Positions 52,304-61,623 of a stretch of 64,000 bases of DNA are shown piece by piece. Every line of letters begins with the position of its first letter. Positions within the stretch are counted from its first letter, which is position 1. The notes beneath the pieces were generated by a model that made no database searches, had not been told where the DNA came from, and worked only from the letters and a program-made list of their open reading frames with translations. A program made the position numbers and the translations under genes. Origin of the DNA: Sphingomonas colocasiae (lineage in GTDB: Bacteria > Pseudomonadota > Alphaproteobacteria > Sphingomonadales > Sphingomonadaceae); contig NZ_JAINVV010000001.1 in the NCBI RefSeq assembly GCF_019880585.1, forward strand, positions 496,001 through 560,000, given 5' to 3'.

Positions 52304-53800
52304 ATGATGATCCGTGCCATCGCTGCGGCGCTCGCGCTTGCCTCAGTTCCGCTCGGCGGCATGGCTCTCGCAAGGGACGGTGATGCCGTGGTGAAGGCAT
52401 TGCGGCCGGCGGTCCATGTCGCCGGCACCCCCCAGATCCGCTGGACTGTTGCCGAACGTCTTGCGACCTATGGCGTCGCCGGCACCAGCGTGGCCGTCCT
52501 GCGCGACGGCAAGCTGGCATGGGCACGCGGCTATGGCCTGCGCCAGGCGGGCAAGTCCGATCCGGTGACGACCGAGACGATGTTCTCGGTCGGCTCGCTC
52601 AGCAAGGTCGCGACCGCCGCGGTGGTGTTGCGGATGGTGGATGAAGGGCGGCTCGATCTCGATCGCAACGTCAATGCCTATCTGAAGCGCTGGAAGATTC
52701 CCGAGAGCCCGCTGGCGAAGGGGCATGTCGTCACCTTGCGCCGCCTGTTGTCGCACACGGCCGGGTTGAACGTGCATGGCTTTCCGGATTTTCAGCCGGG
52801 AGACGTGCTCCCCACGATCCTGGACACGCTCGAGGGGCGTGCGCCGTCGCGGACCGAGGCGGTCAGGATGGTCTACACGCCGGGCACCCAGTTTCGCTAT
52901 TCGGGCGGCGGCGTGACGGTGGAGCAGCTTGTCGTCGAGGATGTGCTGGGCGTCGATTTCGAGACTGCCGCCAGGCGCTATCTGTTCGGGCCGCTCGGCA
53001 TGAGGCGCAGCACCTTCGCGCAGCCGCTCGATCCGGGCTTTGGCGATATCGCCAGGGCCCATGGCTCCGATGGCAAGGCCAGAGCGCTGCCGCGTGGCTA
53101 CGAAGCCATGCCGGAAACGGCGGCATCGGGGCTGTGGACCACGCCCAGCGACTATGCCCGCATGGTCGCGGCATTCATTGCATCCTATCGCGGCGCGCGC
53201 GGCGCGTTCCTCAGCCGGCCGCTCGCCGAACAGATGATGGCGGCGGTGGCACCCGGGCCCGTCGGCCTGGGACCGTTTCTCGACGGGCGCGGCGCTACCC
53301 GCCGTTTCCATCATGGCGGATCGAACGACAGCTATCGCGCCTGGATGGAAGGCAATCTGGCGAGCGGGAACGGCGTGGTGATCTTCACCAATGGCGCGGA
53401 CGGCGCGCGCCTTTATCCCGAAATCCGGCGCGCGGTCGCGGTGACGGAGGGCTGGCCCGATACCGGCGTCGCCGAAGTGCCCGCGCTGTCATTATCCGCC
53501 GCGAACATGTCGGAGATCCAGGGCGCCTACCGCATACAAGCTCTTGCCGGGGCGATCGGTGAGCGTATGCGCATGTCGCTCCCTTATCCGCTCATCCATG
53601 TCGCGGTTGTCGATGGCGTGCTCCGGATCGGCGGCAGACCCGGTGGCGGCGAGGCGCTGGTGCCGGCGGATCGCAGCAATTTCGTCCATGCGAATGACGC
53701 GGATCGCTGGGTGGAGTTCGTGGCCGGCGACAATGGCCGGATCGAGCGGTTGATCCTGCGCGACGATCTCGCGGCGGTCGAGGCTGTGCGCGAGCCCTGA
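52304..53800 (+). CDS. Secreted serine hydrolase (class C beta-lactamase / S12 family)
   Basis: The protein has 498 residues from ATG 52304, which has GAGGAGG upstream; the adjacent ATG 52307 is equivalent. It has a signal peptide ('MMIRAIAAALALASVPLGGM' and following). Active-site elements are SxxK in 'FSVGSLSKVATAAVVLRMVD', Tyr in 'TQFRYSGGGVTVEQLVVE' and the His-x-Gly equivalent 'HHGGSNDSYRA'. A C-terminal beta domain of about 120 residues follows. S12 enzymes include D-aminopeptidases and DD-peptidases. With DSD1 and RidA beside it, release of D-amino acids in the periplasm is an attractive inference. Confidence 0.9.
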   Translation: MMIRAIAAALALASVPLGGMALARDGDAVVKALRPAVHVAGTPQIRWTVAERLATYGVAGTSVAVLRDGKLAWARGYGLRQAGKSDPVTTETMFSVGSLSKVATAAVVLRMVDEGRLDLDRNVNAYLKRWKIPESPLAKGHVVTLRRLLSHTAGLNVHGFPDFQPGDVLPTILDTLEGRAPSRTEAVRMVYTPGTQFRYSGGGVTVEQLVVEDVLGVDFETAARRYLFGPLGMRRSTFAQPLDPGFGDIARAHGSDGKARALPRGYEAMPETAASGLWTTPSDYARMVAAFIASYRGARGAFLSRPLAEQMMAAVAPGPVGLGPFLDGRGATRRFHHGGSNDSYRAWMEGNLASGNGVVIFTNGADGARLYPEIRRAVAVTEGWPDTGVAEVPALSLSAANMSEIQGAYRIQALAGAIGERMRMSLPYPLIHVAVVDGVLRIGGRPGGGEALVPADRSNFVHANDADRWVEFVAGDNGRIERLILRDDLAAVEAVREP

Positions 53801-53815
53801 TCCTGCGGGATCAGG
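53796..53815. terminator. Shared hairpin at convergent stop codons
   Basis: CCTGATCC-tgcg-GGATCAGG is an 8-bp stem that includes the TGA of the serine hydrolase (53798-53800) and the minus-strand stop of the DUF983 gene (53811-53813). It probably marks both 3' ends. No T-run. Confidence 0.5.
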
Positions 53816-54173
53816 CCGATCCGCTGCTGCCGACGGCCGAGAGCGCGCCCAGCACCGCACCCTTGATATGGGGCAGCGCGACCAGGGTGACGCCGATCAT
53901 CACCGGCAGCACGATCGCGAGCGATTGCCAGAGCGGCATCAGCCAGAGCGGCTCGATCAACAGGATCGGCGCGAGCACGAGATGGCCGACGAGCAGCACT
54001 GTGAAATAGGATGCGGCGTCGTCCACGCGGTGACGGCCATTCTCCTCGCCGCAATGCGGGCAATGCGCATGCACCTTCAGATAACCGCGAAACAGCGGGC
54101 CTTCTCCGCAGATCGGGCAGCGCTTCACGAAACCGAGTTTCATTCGCTCCAGAAATGGAGGCGTACCGCTCAT
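53811..54173 (-). CDS. DUF983 zinc-ribbon membrane protein
   Basis: The protein has 120 residues. The N-terminal zinc ribbon is 'KRCPICGEGPLFRGYLKVHA' then 'HCPHCGEENG' (two CxxC pairs). Two transmembrane helices follow ('YFTVLLVGHLVLAPILLIEP' and 'SLAIVLPVMIGVTLVALPHI'). DUF983 function is unknown. It starts within the stop of the aldo/keto reductase gene (ATGA). Confidence 0.9.
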   Translation of the reverse strand: MSGTPPFLERMKLGFVKRCPICGEGPLFRGYLKVHAHCPHCGEENGRHRVDDAASYFTVLLVGHLVLAPILLIEPLWLMPLWQSLAIVLPVMIGVTLVALPHIKGAVLGALSAVGSSGSA

Positions 54174-55174
54174 CCAAGCTCGCCCGGAAAGGTCTCTGTG
54201 GTCACCATCGCCTGCATGTCCCTGCTGTAGCGGCCGCCATGGACGGTGTCTCCAGTGAACAGGGCATCGACCTGGGCAAGGACAGCGTCGTCGATCGACA
54301 CGGCCGCCGTCGCCAGATTTTCTTCGAGATAGGCGATGTTGCGCGTGCCCGGGATCGGCACGATCGTCTCGTCGCGCGACAGGACCCAGCCGAGCGCGAG
54401 CTGCGCCGGCGCGACGCCGGCATTGGCTGCCAGCGTTTCGAACCGCGCGACTTCGTGCAGATTGTGGCTGAAGTGCGGTTCCTGGAAGCGTGGAAGCTGG
54501 TTGCGCATATCGCCGGATGCATAGGATGGGGTTCGCACCGTGCCCGTCAGCATACCGCGTCCGACCGGGGAGAAGGCCACGAAACCGATGCCGAGTTCAC
54601 GGCAGGCGCCGAGCACCGCGATCTCGGGATTGCGCACCCATGGCGAATATTCGCTCTGCACGGCCGCGATCGGATACACGGCATGGGCGCGCCGGATCGT
54701 CGGCGCGTTCATCTCGCTGAGCCCGATCGTCCGGATCTTGCCCGCCTCGATCGCGCGCGACAATTCGCCGACCGACTCCTCGATCGGCACCTGCGGATCG
54801 GGCCGATGGAGATAATAAAGATCGATCCGGTCGGTACCGAGCCGAAGAAGGGCATCGTCCAGCGTCCTGCGGATCGTTTCAGGGCGGGCATCCAGCACGC
54901 GTTTGCCGTCGATGGCATCGAGCACGCATTTGCTCGCCAGCGTGAATTCGGACCGGCGATGCATCACCGCGCGATTGAGCAGCCGTTCATTGCCGCCGAC
55001 GCCATAGATCGCGGCCGTGTCGAGAAAGGTGCAGCCGAGATCGAGTGCGCGGTTGAGCAGCGCGACCGCCTCCGCTTCGGCGGGCGGCGGGCCATAACCA
55101 TGGCTGAGGTTCATGCAGCCCAGCCCGATGGCCGAGACGGTGAGTGGCCCGATGCGGCGCGTTTCCATCGACAT
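54170..55174 (-). CDS. Aldo/keto reductase
   Basis: The protein has 334 residues. It is an NADPH-dependent reductase of the AKR13/YajO-like group. The N-terminus reads 'RRIGPLTVSAIGLGCMNLSH'. The catalytic tetrad appears as Asp/Tyr in 'FLDTAAIYGVGGNE', Lys in 'LASKCVLD' and His in 'YYLHRPDPQVPIEE'. The C-terminal cofactor motif is 'IVPIPGTRNIAYLEENL'. ATG 55168 two codons later is an alternative start. The substrate is unknown. It lies 10 bp after the luciferase-like gene. Confidence 0.93.
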   Translation of the reverse strand: MSMETRRIGPLTVSAIGLGCMNLSHGYGPPPAEAEAVALLNRALDLGCTFLDTAAIYGVGGNERLLNRAVMHRRSEFTLASKCVLDAIDGKRVLDARPETIRRTLDDALLRLGTDRIDLYYLHRPDPQVPIEESVGELSRAIEAGKIRTIGLSEMNAPTIRRAHAVYPIAAVQSEYSPWVRNPEIAVLGACRELGIGFVAFSPVGRGMLTGTVRTPSYASGDMRNQLPRFQEPHFSHNLHEVARFETLAANAGVAPAQLALGWVLSRDETIVPIPGTRNIAYLEENLATAAVSIDDAVLAQVDALFTGDTVHGGRYSRDMQAMVTTETFPGELG

Positions 55175-55184
55175 GGGCGTTGCT

Positions 55185-56192
55185 TCAGCAGACCGGAGCG
55201 TCGGCGGCAAGGCTTTCGCGGACTTCGGCGGCGATCGAGAAGCTGTGCTTGCGCGCCGCATGATCGAACATCTGGCAGGCGATGATGAGTTCGTCGGCGC
55301 CCGTGCGATCGATGAATGCCGCGACCTTGGCGCGCACCGTCTCGCGCGATCCGATCGCCGATGCCTGGAGCACATGATCGAGCATCGTCTGCGCCTGGGG
55401 CGGCAGGGTGTCGCGATAGCCGGGCACGGGCGGGGGAAGCTGGCGGGGATTGCCCGTGCGCAAGGCGACGAAAGCCTGTTGCATCGAGCTGGCGAGACGT
55501 TCGGCTTCTTCGTCGGTATCGGCCGCGAAGATGTTGTAGCCGAGCATGACATAGGGCTTGGCGAGTTGCGCGGAGGGCGTGAAGTTGCGACGATACAGTG
55601 CGATCGCCGCGTCCATGTCGCCCGGCGCGAAATGCGAGGCGAAGGCGTAGGGCAGGCCGAGCGCCGCCGCGAGCTGCGCGCCGAAAAGGCTGGATCCCAG
55701 GATATAGAGCGGCACATCCTCGCCCTTGCCGGGCACCGCATCGATGCCCAGGCGCGGATCGCCCGCGAAATAGGCCTGCAATTCCACCACGTCGCGCGGG
55801 AACTGGTTCGCATCCGTATTGAGGTTGCGGCGCAGCGCCTGCGCCACGCGCATGTCGGATCCCGGCGCGCGGCCCAGGCCCAGGTCGATGCGGCCCGGAT
55901 GGAGCGCGGCGAGCGTGCCGAACTGTTCGGCGATCACCAGCGGCGAATGGTTGGGCAGCATGATCCCGCCCGCGCCGATGCGGATCGTCGATGTGCCGTC
56001 CGCGACATGGGCGAGCGCGACGGCGGTGGCCGCGCTCGCTATCCCGACCATGCCGTGATGCTCGGCCATCCAGAAGCGCTTATACCCCAATGCCTCGGCA
56101 TGGCGGGCGAGATCGCGCGAATTGGCGAGCGCAGCGCCCGCATTGCTGCCTTCGACGATCGAGGACAGGTCGAGAACCGAAAATGCCGTCAT
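55185..56192 (-). CDS. Luciferase-like (LLM class) flavin-dependent oxidoreductase
   Basis: The protein has 335 residues. It opens '[20 protein letters not shown]' and has '[20 protein letters not shown]', '[20 protein letters not shown]' and '[14 protein letters not shown]', hallmarks of the YhbW/MsnO8-like LLM group. It is a TIM-barrel using FMNH2; substrate unknown. The start is ATG 56192, or ATG 56201 with three more residues. It probably forms an operon with the aldo/keto reductase and DUF983 genes. Confidence 0.93.
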   Translation of the reverse strand: MTAFSVLDLSSIVEGSNAGAALANSRDLARHAEALGYKRFWMAEHHGMVGIASAATAVALAHVADGTSTIRIGAGGIMLPNHSPLVIAEQFGTLAALHPGRIDLGLGRAPGSDMRVAQALRRNLNTDANQFPRDVVELQAYFAGDPRLGIDAVPGKGEDVPLYILGSSLFGAQLAAALGLPYAFASHFAPGDMDAAIALYRRNFTPSAQLAKPYVMLGYNIFAADTDEEAERLASSMQQAFVALRTGNPRQLPPPVPGYRDTLPPQAQTMLDHVLQASAIGSRETVRAKVAAFIDRTGADELIIACQMFDHAARKHSFSIAAEVRESLAADAPVC

Positions 56193-56304
56193 GCCGCGCA
56201 TATGGGAAGCTGTCCTGGGTCCGGCAAGCGGATGCCGTTCATTGTCCGCATGCATCAATGCCGGGAGGCTGGTGCAAACCAAAGCGGCTGATAGACTGCC
56301 GGCG

Positions 56305-58962
56305 ATGAGCGCGGCCTTCGATCATTTCGACGAAAGCTTGGAGTCCTCCGGCACCAGCCCGTGCCGTTTCCATCTGCGCCTGGCGGGTGACATCATATTG
56401 TCCGGGGATGCCCGTCAGCCCATCGTCCTGCGGACCCGCAAATCGCGCGCGCTGATTGTCTTGCTGGCGCTCGAGGATGGCGGTCTCGCGCGGCAGCGTC
56501 TCGTCGATATCCTGTGGCCCGACCGGCCGGACGAACAGGGGCGCGCCAGTCTGCGCCAGGTCGTCTACGAATTGCGGGCGACCATCGGCAACCATGCGAT
56601 CCTGACGGAGCAGGATCGCGTGATGCTCGCGCCCGGCACGCTCGATCACGATATCGGCCTGGCCGGGGGCACCGGGATCGATGAACTCGCACCGATCCTG
56701 GCGCTCATGCGGACACCGTTCCTTGGCGGGCTCGACGGGATTTCCGACGAACTCGACACATGGCTGCGCGACGAGCGAGCAAGGTTGATCGATCATCTTG
56801 CGAAGCTTGCGGGGCAGCGCGCGGAAGCGGCGCTGGCGCAGGACAAGGGCGTCGTGGCGCGCGACATCGTCGATCAGATCCTGCGTCTGGCGCCGCATGA
56901 CGAGCGCTTGTTGCGCGTGGCATTGCGGGTGGATGCCGCCAATGGCGATTCCGCGCAGCTTCATCGTCGTTATCAGGGTTTTTCGCGCTGGCTCGCGGAC
57001 GAAATGGATGCGGCTCCGGCGCAGGAGACGCGCGCGCTCTATGAGCGTTTGCGGCTGGTGCCATCATCCGCGTCGTCCGGGGAGGTGCCGGTATCGCCGC
57101 CGCCCGGCCGGGCGATACCGGCCGTTGCACGGCGCCGGCGGATATGGGGTATCGGTGCTGCGGCAATCCTGTTGTGCATCGCCGCTTCCGCCTGGTTCTT
57201 GCTCCTGCGCCCGGCACGGGCATCGCCTCCGGTGATCGCGGTGATCCCTTTCCAGCAGCTTTCCGGAAGCTCTTCGCCGCTGACCGGCGGGATCAGCGAG
57301 GAAGTCCAGAACCGGCTGGCCGGCTTGCCGGGCGTGCGCATCGTCGGCCGCTTCACCGCGAACCAGCTGGTGGGCAATGGCGATGTCCCGCATCTGGCCG
57401 GCGAACTCGGCATCACGCACTTGGTGGAAGGCAGCGTCCAGCACGAAGGCAGCCAGTTGCGCGTGATCGTCCGGCTGATCCGTGTTGCCGACCGATCGGT
57501 GCTCTGGTCCGACCGGTTCGATCGGCGGGCCGGCGGCGCCTTCGCGTTGCAGAGCGACATCGCCGCGGCGGTGGCGGAACGCTTTGGACGGTCGTTCGCA
57601 CAGGCATCGGCGCCAAAGCGGCCGCCGCCGCTTCCCCAGGTTTATGATCGCTATCTGGCCGCGCGCGCCCTGATCCGCGATCGCCGCGCGGCGCCGCTCG
57701 CCGCTGCGGAGCGGGCGCTTCGCGAAGCGATTGCGATGCAGCCCGATCATGCGCCGCTCCACGCCCTGCTCTCGCAGGTCCTGATCCTGCAATCGCGGCA
57801 TCCCACGACCTATGGCCGGCGCGAATATGCCGCCGCGGAAAGCGAAGCCAGACGAGAGGCAACGCTGGCTGCGGGCCTCGATCCGCAATTGGCGGAAGCA
57901 CAGGCGGCATTGGGCCTGCTTACGCACAGCGATGCCGCATCGCTGCCCTATTATCGGCGCGCCGTCGCGCTCGATCCGCAGCGAGCCGAATTCCATCGCT
58001 GGCTCGGGCAGGCGCTGATGGTCGTCGGCCGCACCGACGAGGCGATCGCAGCCTTTCGCCGTGCCGTCGCGATCGATCCGCTCTGGGGGCTGAGCTATGA
58101 GCATCTCATCGTCGCCCTCGCCGATACCGGCCATGGCCAGGAGGTTCGGCCGGTCGTGCGGCGCTTCCTCGCGCTTTCCAACGACGAGCGCGCAAAGGCG
58201 CAGCTCCAGCTCGTGCTGGCGCAGATCGACGGGCGGCTGGCGGATGCAGTGCAGTTCGCGCGTCGCATGGTCGAATTGGCACCGGAAGATCGGCAAAGCC
58301 ATTTCAAGCTCGCCTCGCAGCTTGCGATCATCGGCGAGACCAAGGCTGCTTTTGCCGAGCTCGAATCCGGCGACTGGCTGGGGCGCTTGAGCGTCAGCGG
58401 CCGTTACGACGAACTGGCCAGGCAGATCGGCGCCAATGCCGAGACCTTCTGGCAGGCCGGTTCGGGACTGTGGGACGTCAACGACGCGCTGATCGCCAAT
58501 GGGCACGATGGATTGCTGCTGGGCCTGTTCGATCGGCGTTTCGGCAGCGCGGCGCGCTATCGGCCGGGCGAGATCGTCCATCCTGTCGAGGCGGGAGCGA
58601 TCGCCCTTGCGATGCGCAAGGCGGGACGGATCGACGAATCGCGCGCCATCGCATCGAGGATCGGCGCGCAGGCCGAGAATGCGCTTCGGAAGCGCGCCGG
58701 ACCGCATCTCCTGCTTCTCGACCAGTCCGTCGCGGCAGTGCTGACCGGCGACCGCTCGACCGCGCTGGACGTGCTCGAACGCATGGCGCGCGACATGCCG
58801 GATCAGTTGCTGTCGATTCCCTATCGGCCGTTGGCGAAGAGTGGAGTCTTCGGTTCGCTGGTCTCCGATCCGCGCCTTGCGGCAATCGATCGTCGCCTGG
58901 ACCTTTTCGTCGATGCGGAACGGGCCAGGCTGGGCCTGCCGCCATTGCGCCAGAGGCAATGA
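56305..58962 (+). CDS. Membrane-anchored SARP/BTAD-type regulator with TPR sensor domain
   Basis: The protein has 885 residues. Residues 20-115 form an OmpR-like winged helix as in SARPs ('[20 protein letters not shown]', '[20 protein letters not shown]'). Residues 125-255 form the BTAD helical domain ('[20 protein letters not shown]'). One transmembrane helix spans about 281-301. Residues 308-400 are a periplasmic TolB/FlgO-like domain ('[20 protein letters not shown]', '[20 protein letters not shown]'). TPRs run over about 430-720. It probably senses a signal across the membrane and activates the adjacent receptor gene, whose promoter carries 11-bp direct repeats. Confidence 0.88.
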   Translation: MSAAFDHFDESLESSGTSPCRFHLRLAGDIILSGDARQPIVLRTRKSRALIVLLALEDGGLARQRLVDILWPDRPDEQGRASLRQVVYELRATIGNHAILTEQDRVMLAPGTLDHDIGLAGGTGIDELAPILALMRTPFLGGLDGISDELDTWLRDERARLIDHLAKLAGQRAEAALAQDKGVVARDIVDQILRLAPHDERLLRVALRVDAANGDSAQLHRRYQGFSRWLADEMDAAPAQETRALYERLRLVPSSASSGEVPVSPPPGRAIPAVARRRRIWGIGAAAILLCIAASAWFLLLRPARASPPVIAVIPFQQLSGSSSPLTGGISEEVQNRLAGLPGVRIVGRFTANQLVGNGDVPHLAGELGITHLVEGSVQHEGSQLRVIVRLIRVADRSVLWSDRFDRRAGGAFALQSDIAAAVAERFGRSFAQASAPKRPPPLPQVYDRYLAARALIRDRRAAPLAAAERALREAIAMQPDHAPLHALLSQVLILQSRHPTTYGRREYAAAESEARREATLAAGLDPQLAEAQAALGLLTHSDAASLPYYRRAVALDPQRAEFHRWLGQALMVVGRTDEAIAAFRRAVAIDPLWGLSYEHLIVALADTGHGQEVRPVVRRFLALSNDERAKAQLQLVLAQIDGRLADAVQFARRMVELAPEDRQSHFKLASQLAIIGETKAAFAELESGDWLGRLSVSGRYDELARQIGANAETFWQAGSGLWDVNDALIANGHDGLLLGLFDRRFGSAARYRPGEIVHPVEAGAIALAMRKAGRIDESRAIASRIGAQAENALRKRAGPHLLLLDQSVAAVLTGDRSTALDVLERMARDMPDQLLSIPYRPLAKSGVFGSLVSDPRLAAIDRRLDLFVDAERARLGLPPLRQRQ

Positions 58963-58982
58963 ATCCGCTGACCGCCCGGATT

Positions 58983-59037
58983 TGACGAAGCGGTGACGCT
59001 GCGTTGACGCATGTGCTCACGCCGCTGCGCTTTGATA
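58983..59037 (+). promoter_or_regulatory. Direct-repeat operator and -10 of the receptor gene
   Basis: TGACG occurs at 58983, 58994 and 59005 with exact 11-bp period; TCACG follows at 59017 (12 bp on). The heptamer TCACGCC (59017-59023) ends 8 bp before a -10-like TTGATA (59032-59037). SARPs are known to bind 11-bp-spaced heptamer repeats lying 8 bp upstream of the -10. The assignment to the neighbouring regulator is inference. Confidence 0.6.
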
Positions 59038-59068
59038 GCGCGTCGTCAGGGAGAGCGGAGCGCCACGC

Positions 59069-61006
59069 ATGTCTTTCAGTCCAGTCCATGTCCGTCGCAT
59101 TTTTTCGGCATCGGTTGCTGCATTGGCCCTTGGCGGCACGGCGGCGGCGCAGCGCGCGGACGACAATGCCGTACGCAGTGCCGAGGATGCCTTCGGCACC
59201 ACCATAGGCAATGAGGATATCGGGCTCTACAATCCCAACGAGGCACGCGGGTTCAGCGCGATCGATGCCGGTAATGCGCGGATCGACGGGCTGTATTTCG
59301 ATCAGCAGATCGATCCGGTCAGCCATCTCATCAGTGCCGCGACGATCCGGATCGGTATTTCCGCGCAGAGCTATCCCCTGCCGGCGCCCACCGGCATCGT
59401 CGATTATGCGCTGATCCGGGCGGGGGACAAACCGGTGCGCAGCCTGCTGGCCAGCGCGGGGCCGTTCGGTTCGCTCGGGATCGAGGCCGATCTCCAACTC
59501 CCCTTGCAGCGCGATCGCCTGAGCCTGGTCGCGGGCGGAACGCTGAACAAGACCGACGACGGCTATAGTGCCGCGTCGGGCTATGCCAATATCGCGGTCA
59601 TGCCGCGCTGGACGCCCAGCGATCGCTTCGAACTTATCGTCTTCGGCAGCACAAGCTGGTCATGGGCGGGTGAAACCCAGCCGGCGATCTACGTGGCGGG
59701 CGACTATCTGCCACCCCGGATCAAGCGCGATCGCTTCTATGGCCAGTCATGGGCCGATAATCGCAATGTCGGGGCGAATTTCGGCGCCTTGGCCAGACTC
59801 GATCTTGGGCGTACCACGGTCCGCTTCGGCGCCTTTCGTTCGCTCTTCTCGATCGATCGGAACTATGCCGATCTGTTTCTCGACACCTTGCCCGACGGAA
59901 CCGCCAACCGGGTGATGGTGCAGGAACGCGATACGCGCTTCGCATCGATGTCGGGCGAATTGCGGCTGACGCATGATTTCGGGGCCGATCGCGCGCCGCA
60001 GCGTGTGCATCTCGTCGTTCGCGCACGCGATCAGCATCGCCGCTATGGTGGTGCCGCGCTTGTGGATCTGGGTGTCGCGCGCATCGGCATTCCCGATCCG
60101 CAGCCGGAGCCCGTGATCGCGTTCGGGCCCAAGACGCGCGATCATGTCCGCCAGTTGACCGGTGCGCTCGCCTATGAAGGCCGCCTGTTCGGTCGCCTGG
60201 AACTCAGTGCCGGGCTGCAAAAGGCGTTTTATCGCAAGGAAACCATCGCGCCCGATGACCCGGTTCCGGTGGAAGGACGGGATTCGCCCTGGCTCGCCAA
60301 TGTCGCCGGGGCGATGCGCGTGGTCGGCGGGCTCGCGGTTTATGGCAGCTATACCCAGGGGCTGGAGGAGGGGGGCGTCGCCCCCAACAATGCGGTGAAC
60401 CGCAATGCGGCATCGCCGGCGCTGCGCACCCGGCAGGTCGATGCCGGCCTGCGCTATGCATTTTCCGACAATCTGAGGCTGGTTGCCGGCGTGTTCGACG
60501 TGCGCAAACCCTATTTCAACATCGATCCGGACGGTGTCTATCGCCGCCTCGGCGATTTCCGCCAGCGCGGGATCGAGATGTCGCTCACCGGCTCGCCAGT
60601 ACAGGGCTTGTATCTGGTCGCGGGCACATTGTTCCTCGATCCACGGGTGACGGGCGAGGAAGTGCGCGCCGGCATCATCGGCCGCAAGCCGGTGGGGCAG
60701 ACGAGTCGACTGACCATCGTCAGCGGCGAATATGAACTGCCATGGGCAAAGGCATTCTCGGTGGGGGCGACCGTCACCAGTGTCGGTGCGCGCATGGCTA
60801 GCGCGGACAACCGCCTCTCGATCCCCGCGCGATCAGTGCTCGACCTTTCTGCGCGCTATCGCTTCAAGCTTGCGGGGGCACCTGCGAGCATCGTTGCTCG
60901 CCTGGGTAATCTCTTCAACAATTTTGGCTGGCGGACCAATGCCTCCGCCGTGTTCGTTCCCAATGGGCAGCGCCGGCTCAGCGTCTCGATGGCGGCGGAT
61001 TTCTGA
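59069..61006 (+). CDS. TonB-dependent receptor with reduced plug domain
   Basis: The protein has 645 residues, short for the family. It has a signal peptide (RRIFSASVAALALGGTAAAQ). The plug is unusual: it starts at once with 'SAEDAFGTTIGNEDIGLYNP' and 'GFSAIDAGNARIDGLYFDQQ', without the usual N-terminal carboxypeptidase-like or signalling domain and without a clear TonB box. A 22-strand-type barrel follows, with many alternating aromatic segments, 'AVYGSYTQGLEEGGVAPNNA', and a C-terminal outer-membrane signature ending in Phe ('RRLSVSMAADF'). The ligand is unknown. It is probably controlled by the upstream SARP-like regulator. Confidence 0.88.
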   Translation: MSFSPVHVRRIFSASVAALALGGTAAAQRADDNAVRSAEDAFGTTIGNEDIGLYNPNEARGFSAIDAGNARIDGLYFDQQIDPVSHLISAATIRIGISAQSYPLPAPTGIVDYALIRAGDKPVRSLLASAGPFGSLGIEADLQLPLQRDRLSLVAGGTLNKTDDGYSAASGYANIAVMPRWTPSDRFELIVFGSTSWSWAGETQPAIYVAGDYLPPRIKRDRFYGQSWADNRNVGANFGALARLDLGRTTVRFGAFRSLFSIDRNYADLFLDTLPDGTANRVMVQERDTRFASMSGELRLTHDFGADRAPQRVHLVVRARDQHRRYGGAALVDLGVARIGIPDPQPEPVIAFGPKTRDHVRQLTGALAYEGRLFGRLELSAGLQKAFYRKETIAPDDPVPVEGRDSPWLANVAGAMRVVGGLAVYGSYTQGLEEGGVAPNNAVNRNAASPALRTRQVDAGLRYAFSDNLRLVAGVFDVRKPYFNIDPDGVYRRLGDFRQRGIEMSLTGSPVQGLYLVAGTLFLDPRVTGEEVRAGIIGRKPVGQTSRLTIVSGEYELPWAKAFSVGATVTSVGARMASADNRLSIPARSVLDLSARYRFKLAGAPASIVARLGNLFNNFGWRTNASAVFVPNGQRRLSVSMAADF

Positions 61007-61024
61007 GCGGAGAGGCGGGCCGCC

Positions 61025-61462
61025 TCAATCATAGAGCGACAAAGGCTTGCCGAGATCGAAGAAGGACTGCGCCACCGCCTGTGCGGTGGTCAGCACGCCC
61101 AGCGTATCGTGCGTGCCCATCAGTTCGCCGAGCAGCGCATTGGCGCGCGGTGCGTCGTCCAGCCCGGCTTCGATCGCGGAGAGCAGCGTCGCTTCGTGCC
61201 TGGTCATGCGTGTGCAGCAGCAGGGTGCCACCATCACGGTGAGGACAGAGGCGCGCGCGATCTCCGCCATCATCGCCCGGATCAGCACCAGCGGGCGGCG
61301 ATAGCCGAGCCCGAAATGCGTGAAGATCGCGTGGGCGGCGTGGGCATCGTCCAGGCCGTGGACGGCGATACGCCGAACCGCGAACAGCAGAATCCTGTCG
61401 CTGCGTCCGCCGGGAAGCGGACGGGCTGGGGCGGAAAGGTCATCGGTATTGTGATCTGACAT
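61025..61462 (-). CDS. DUF6628-like cysteine-rich small protein
   Basis: The protein has 145 residues. Its mid-protein pattern 'RILLFAVRRIAVHGLDDAHA' and the conserved 'VAPCCCTRMTRHEATLLSAI' with three adjacent cysteines recall the DUF6628 family of sphingomonads. It has no signal peptide and is predicted mostly helical. The CCC motif suggests metal binding. A Fur-box-like palindrome lies 37-63 bp upstream. The function is unknown. Confidence 0.8.
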   Translation of the reverse strand: MSDHNTDDLSAPARPLPGGRSDRILLFAVRRIAVHGLDDAHAAHAIFTHFGLGYRRPLVLIRAMMAEIARASVLTVMVAPCCCTRMTRHEATLLSAIEAGLDDAPRANALLGELMGTHDTLGVLTTAQAVAQSFFDLGKPLSLYD

Positions 61463-61498
61463 CGCGCTATCCTCGCTATGAGCAGCATCATGACAGCG

Positions 61499-61525
61499 CG
61501 TTATTGCAAGTCAATATCAATAACG
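61499..61525 (-). promoter_or_regulatory. Fur-box-like palindrome upstream of the DUF6628 gene
   Basis: CGTTATTG-caagtcaatat-CAATAACG has 8-bp perfect arms with an 11-nt centre. The inner GCAAGTCAATATCAATAAC matches the classic 19-bp Fur consensus at about 12 positions by eye. It lies 37-63 bp before the DUF6628 start codon, in the promoter region. It is strongly AT-rich against its background. Confidence 0.5.
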
Positions 61526-61623
61526 ACTCTTTTGAGCGCACACGATCACCGGCCGGATCGCATTCCGTCCCTGTCCCGGGATTACGGGGTTTTCGACGAA
61601 TGAAGCGCTTATCGCGCCGGTCG

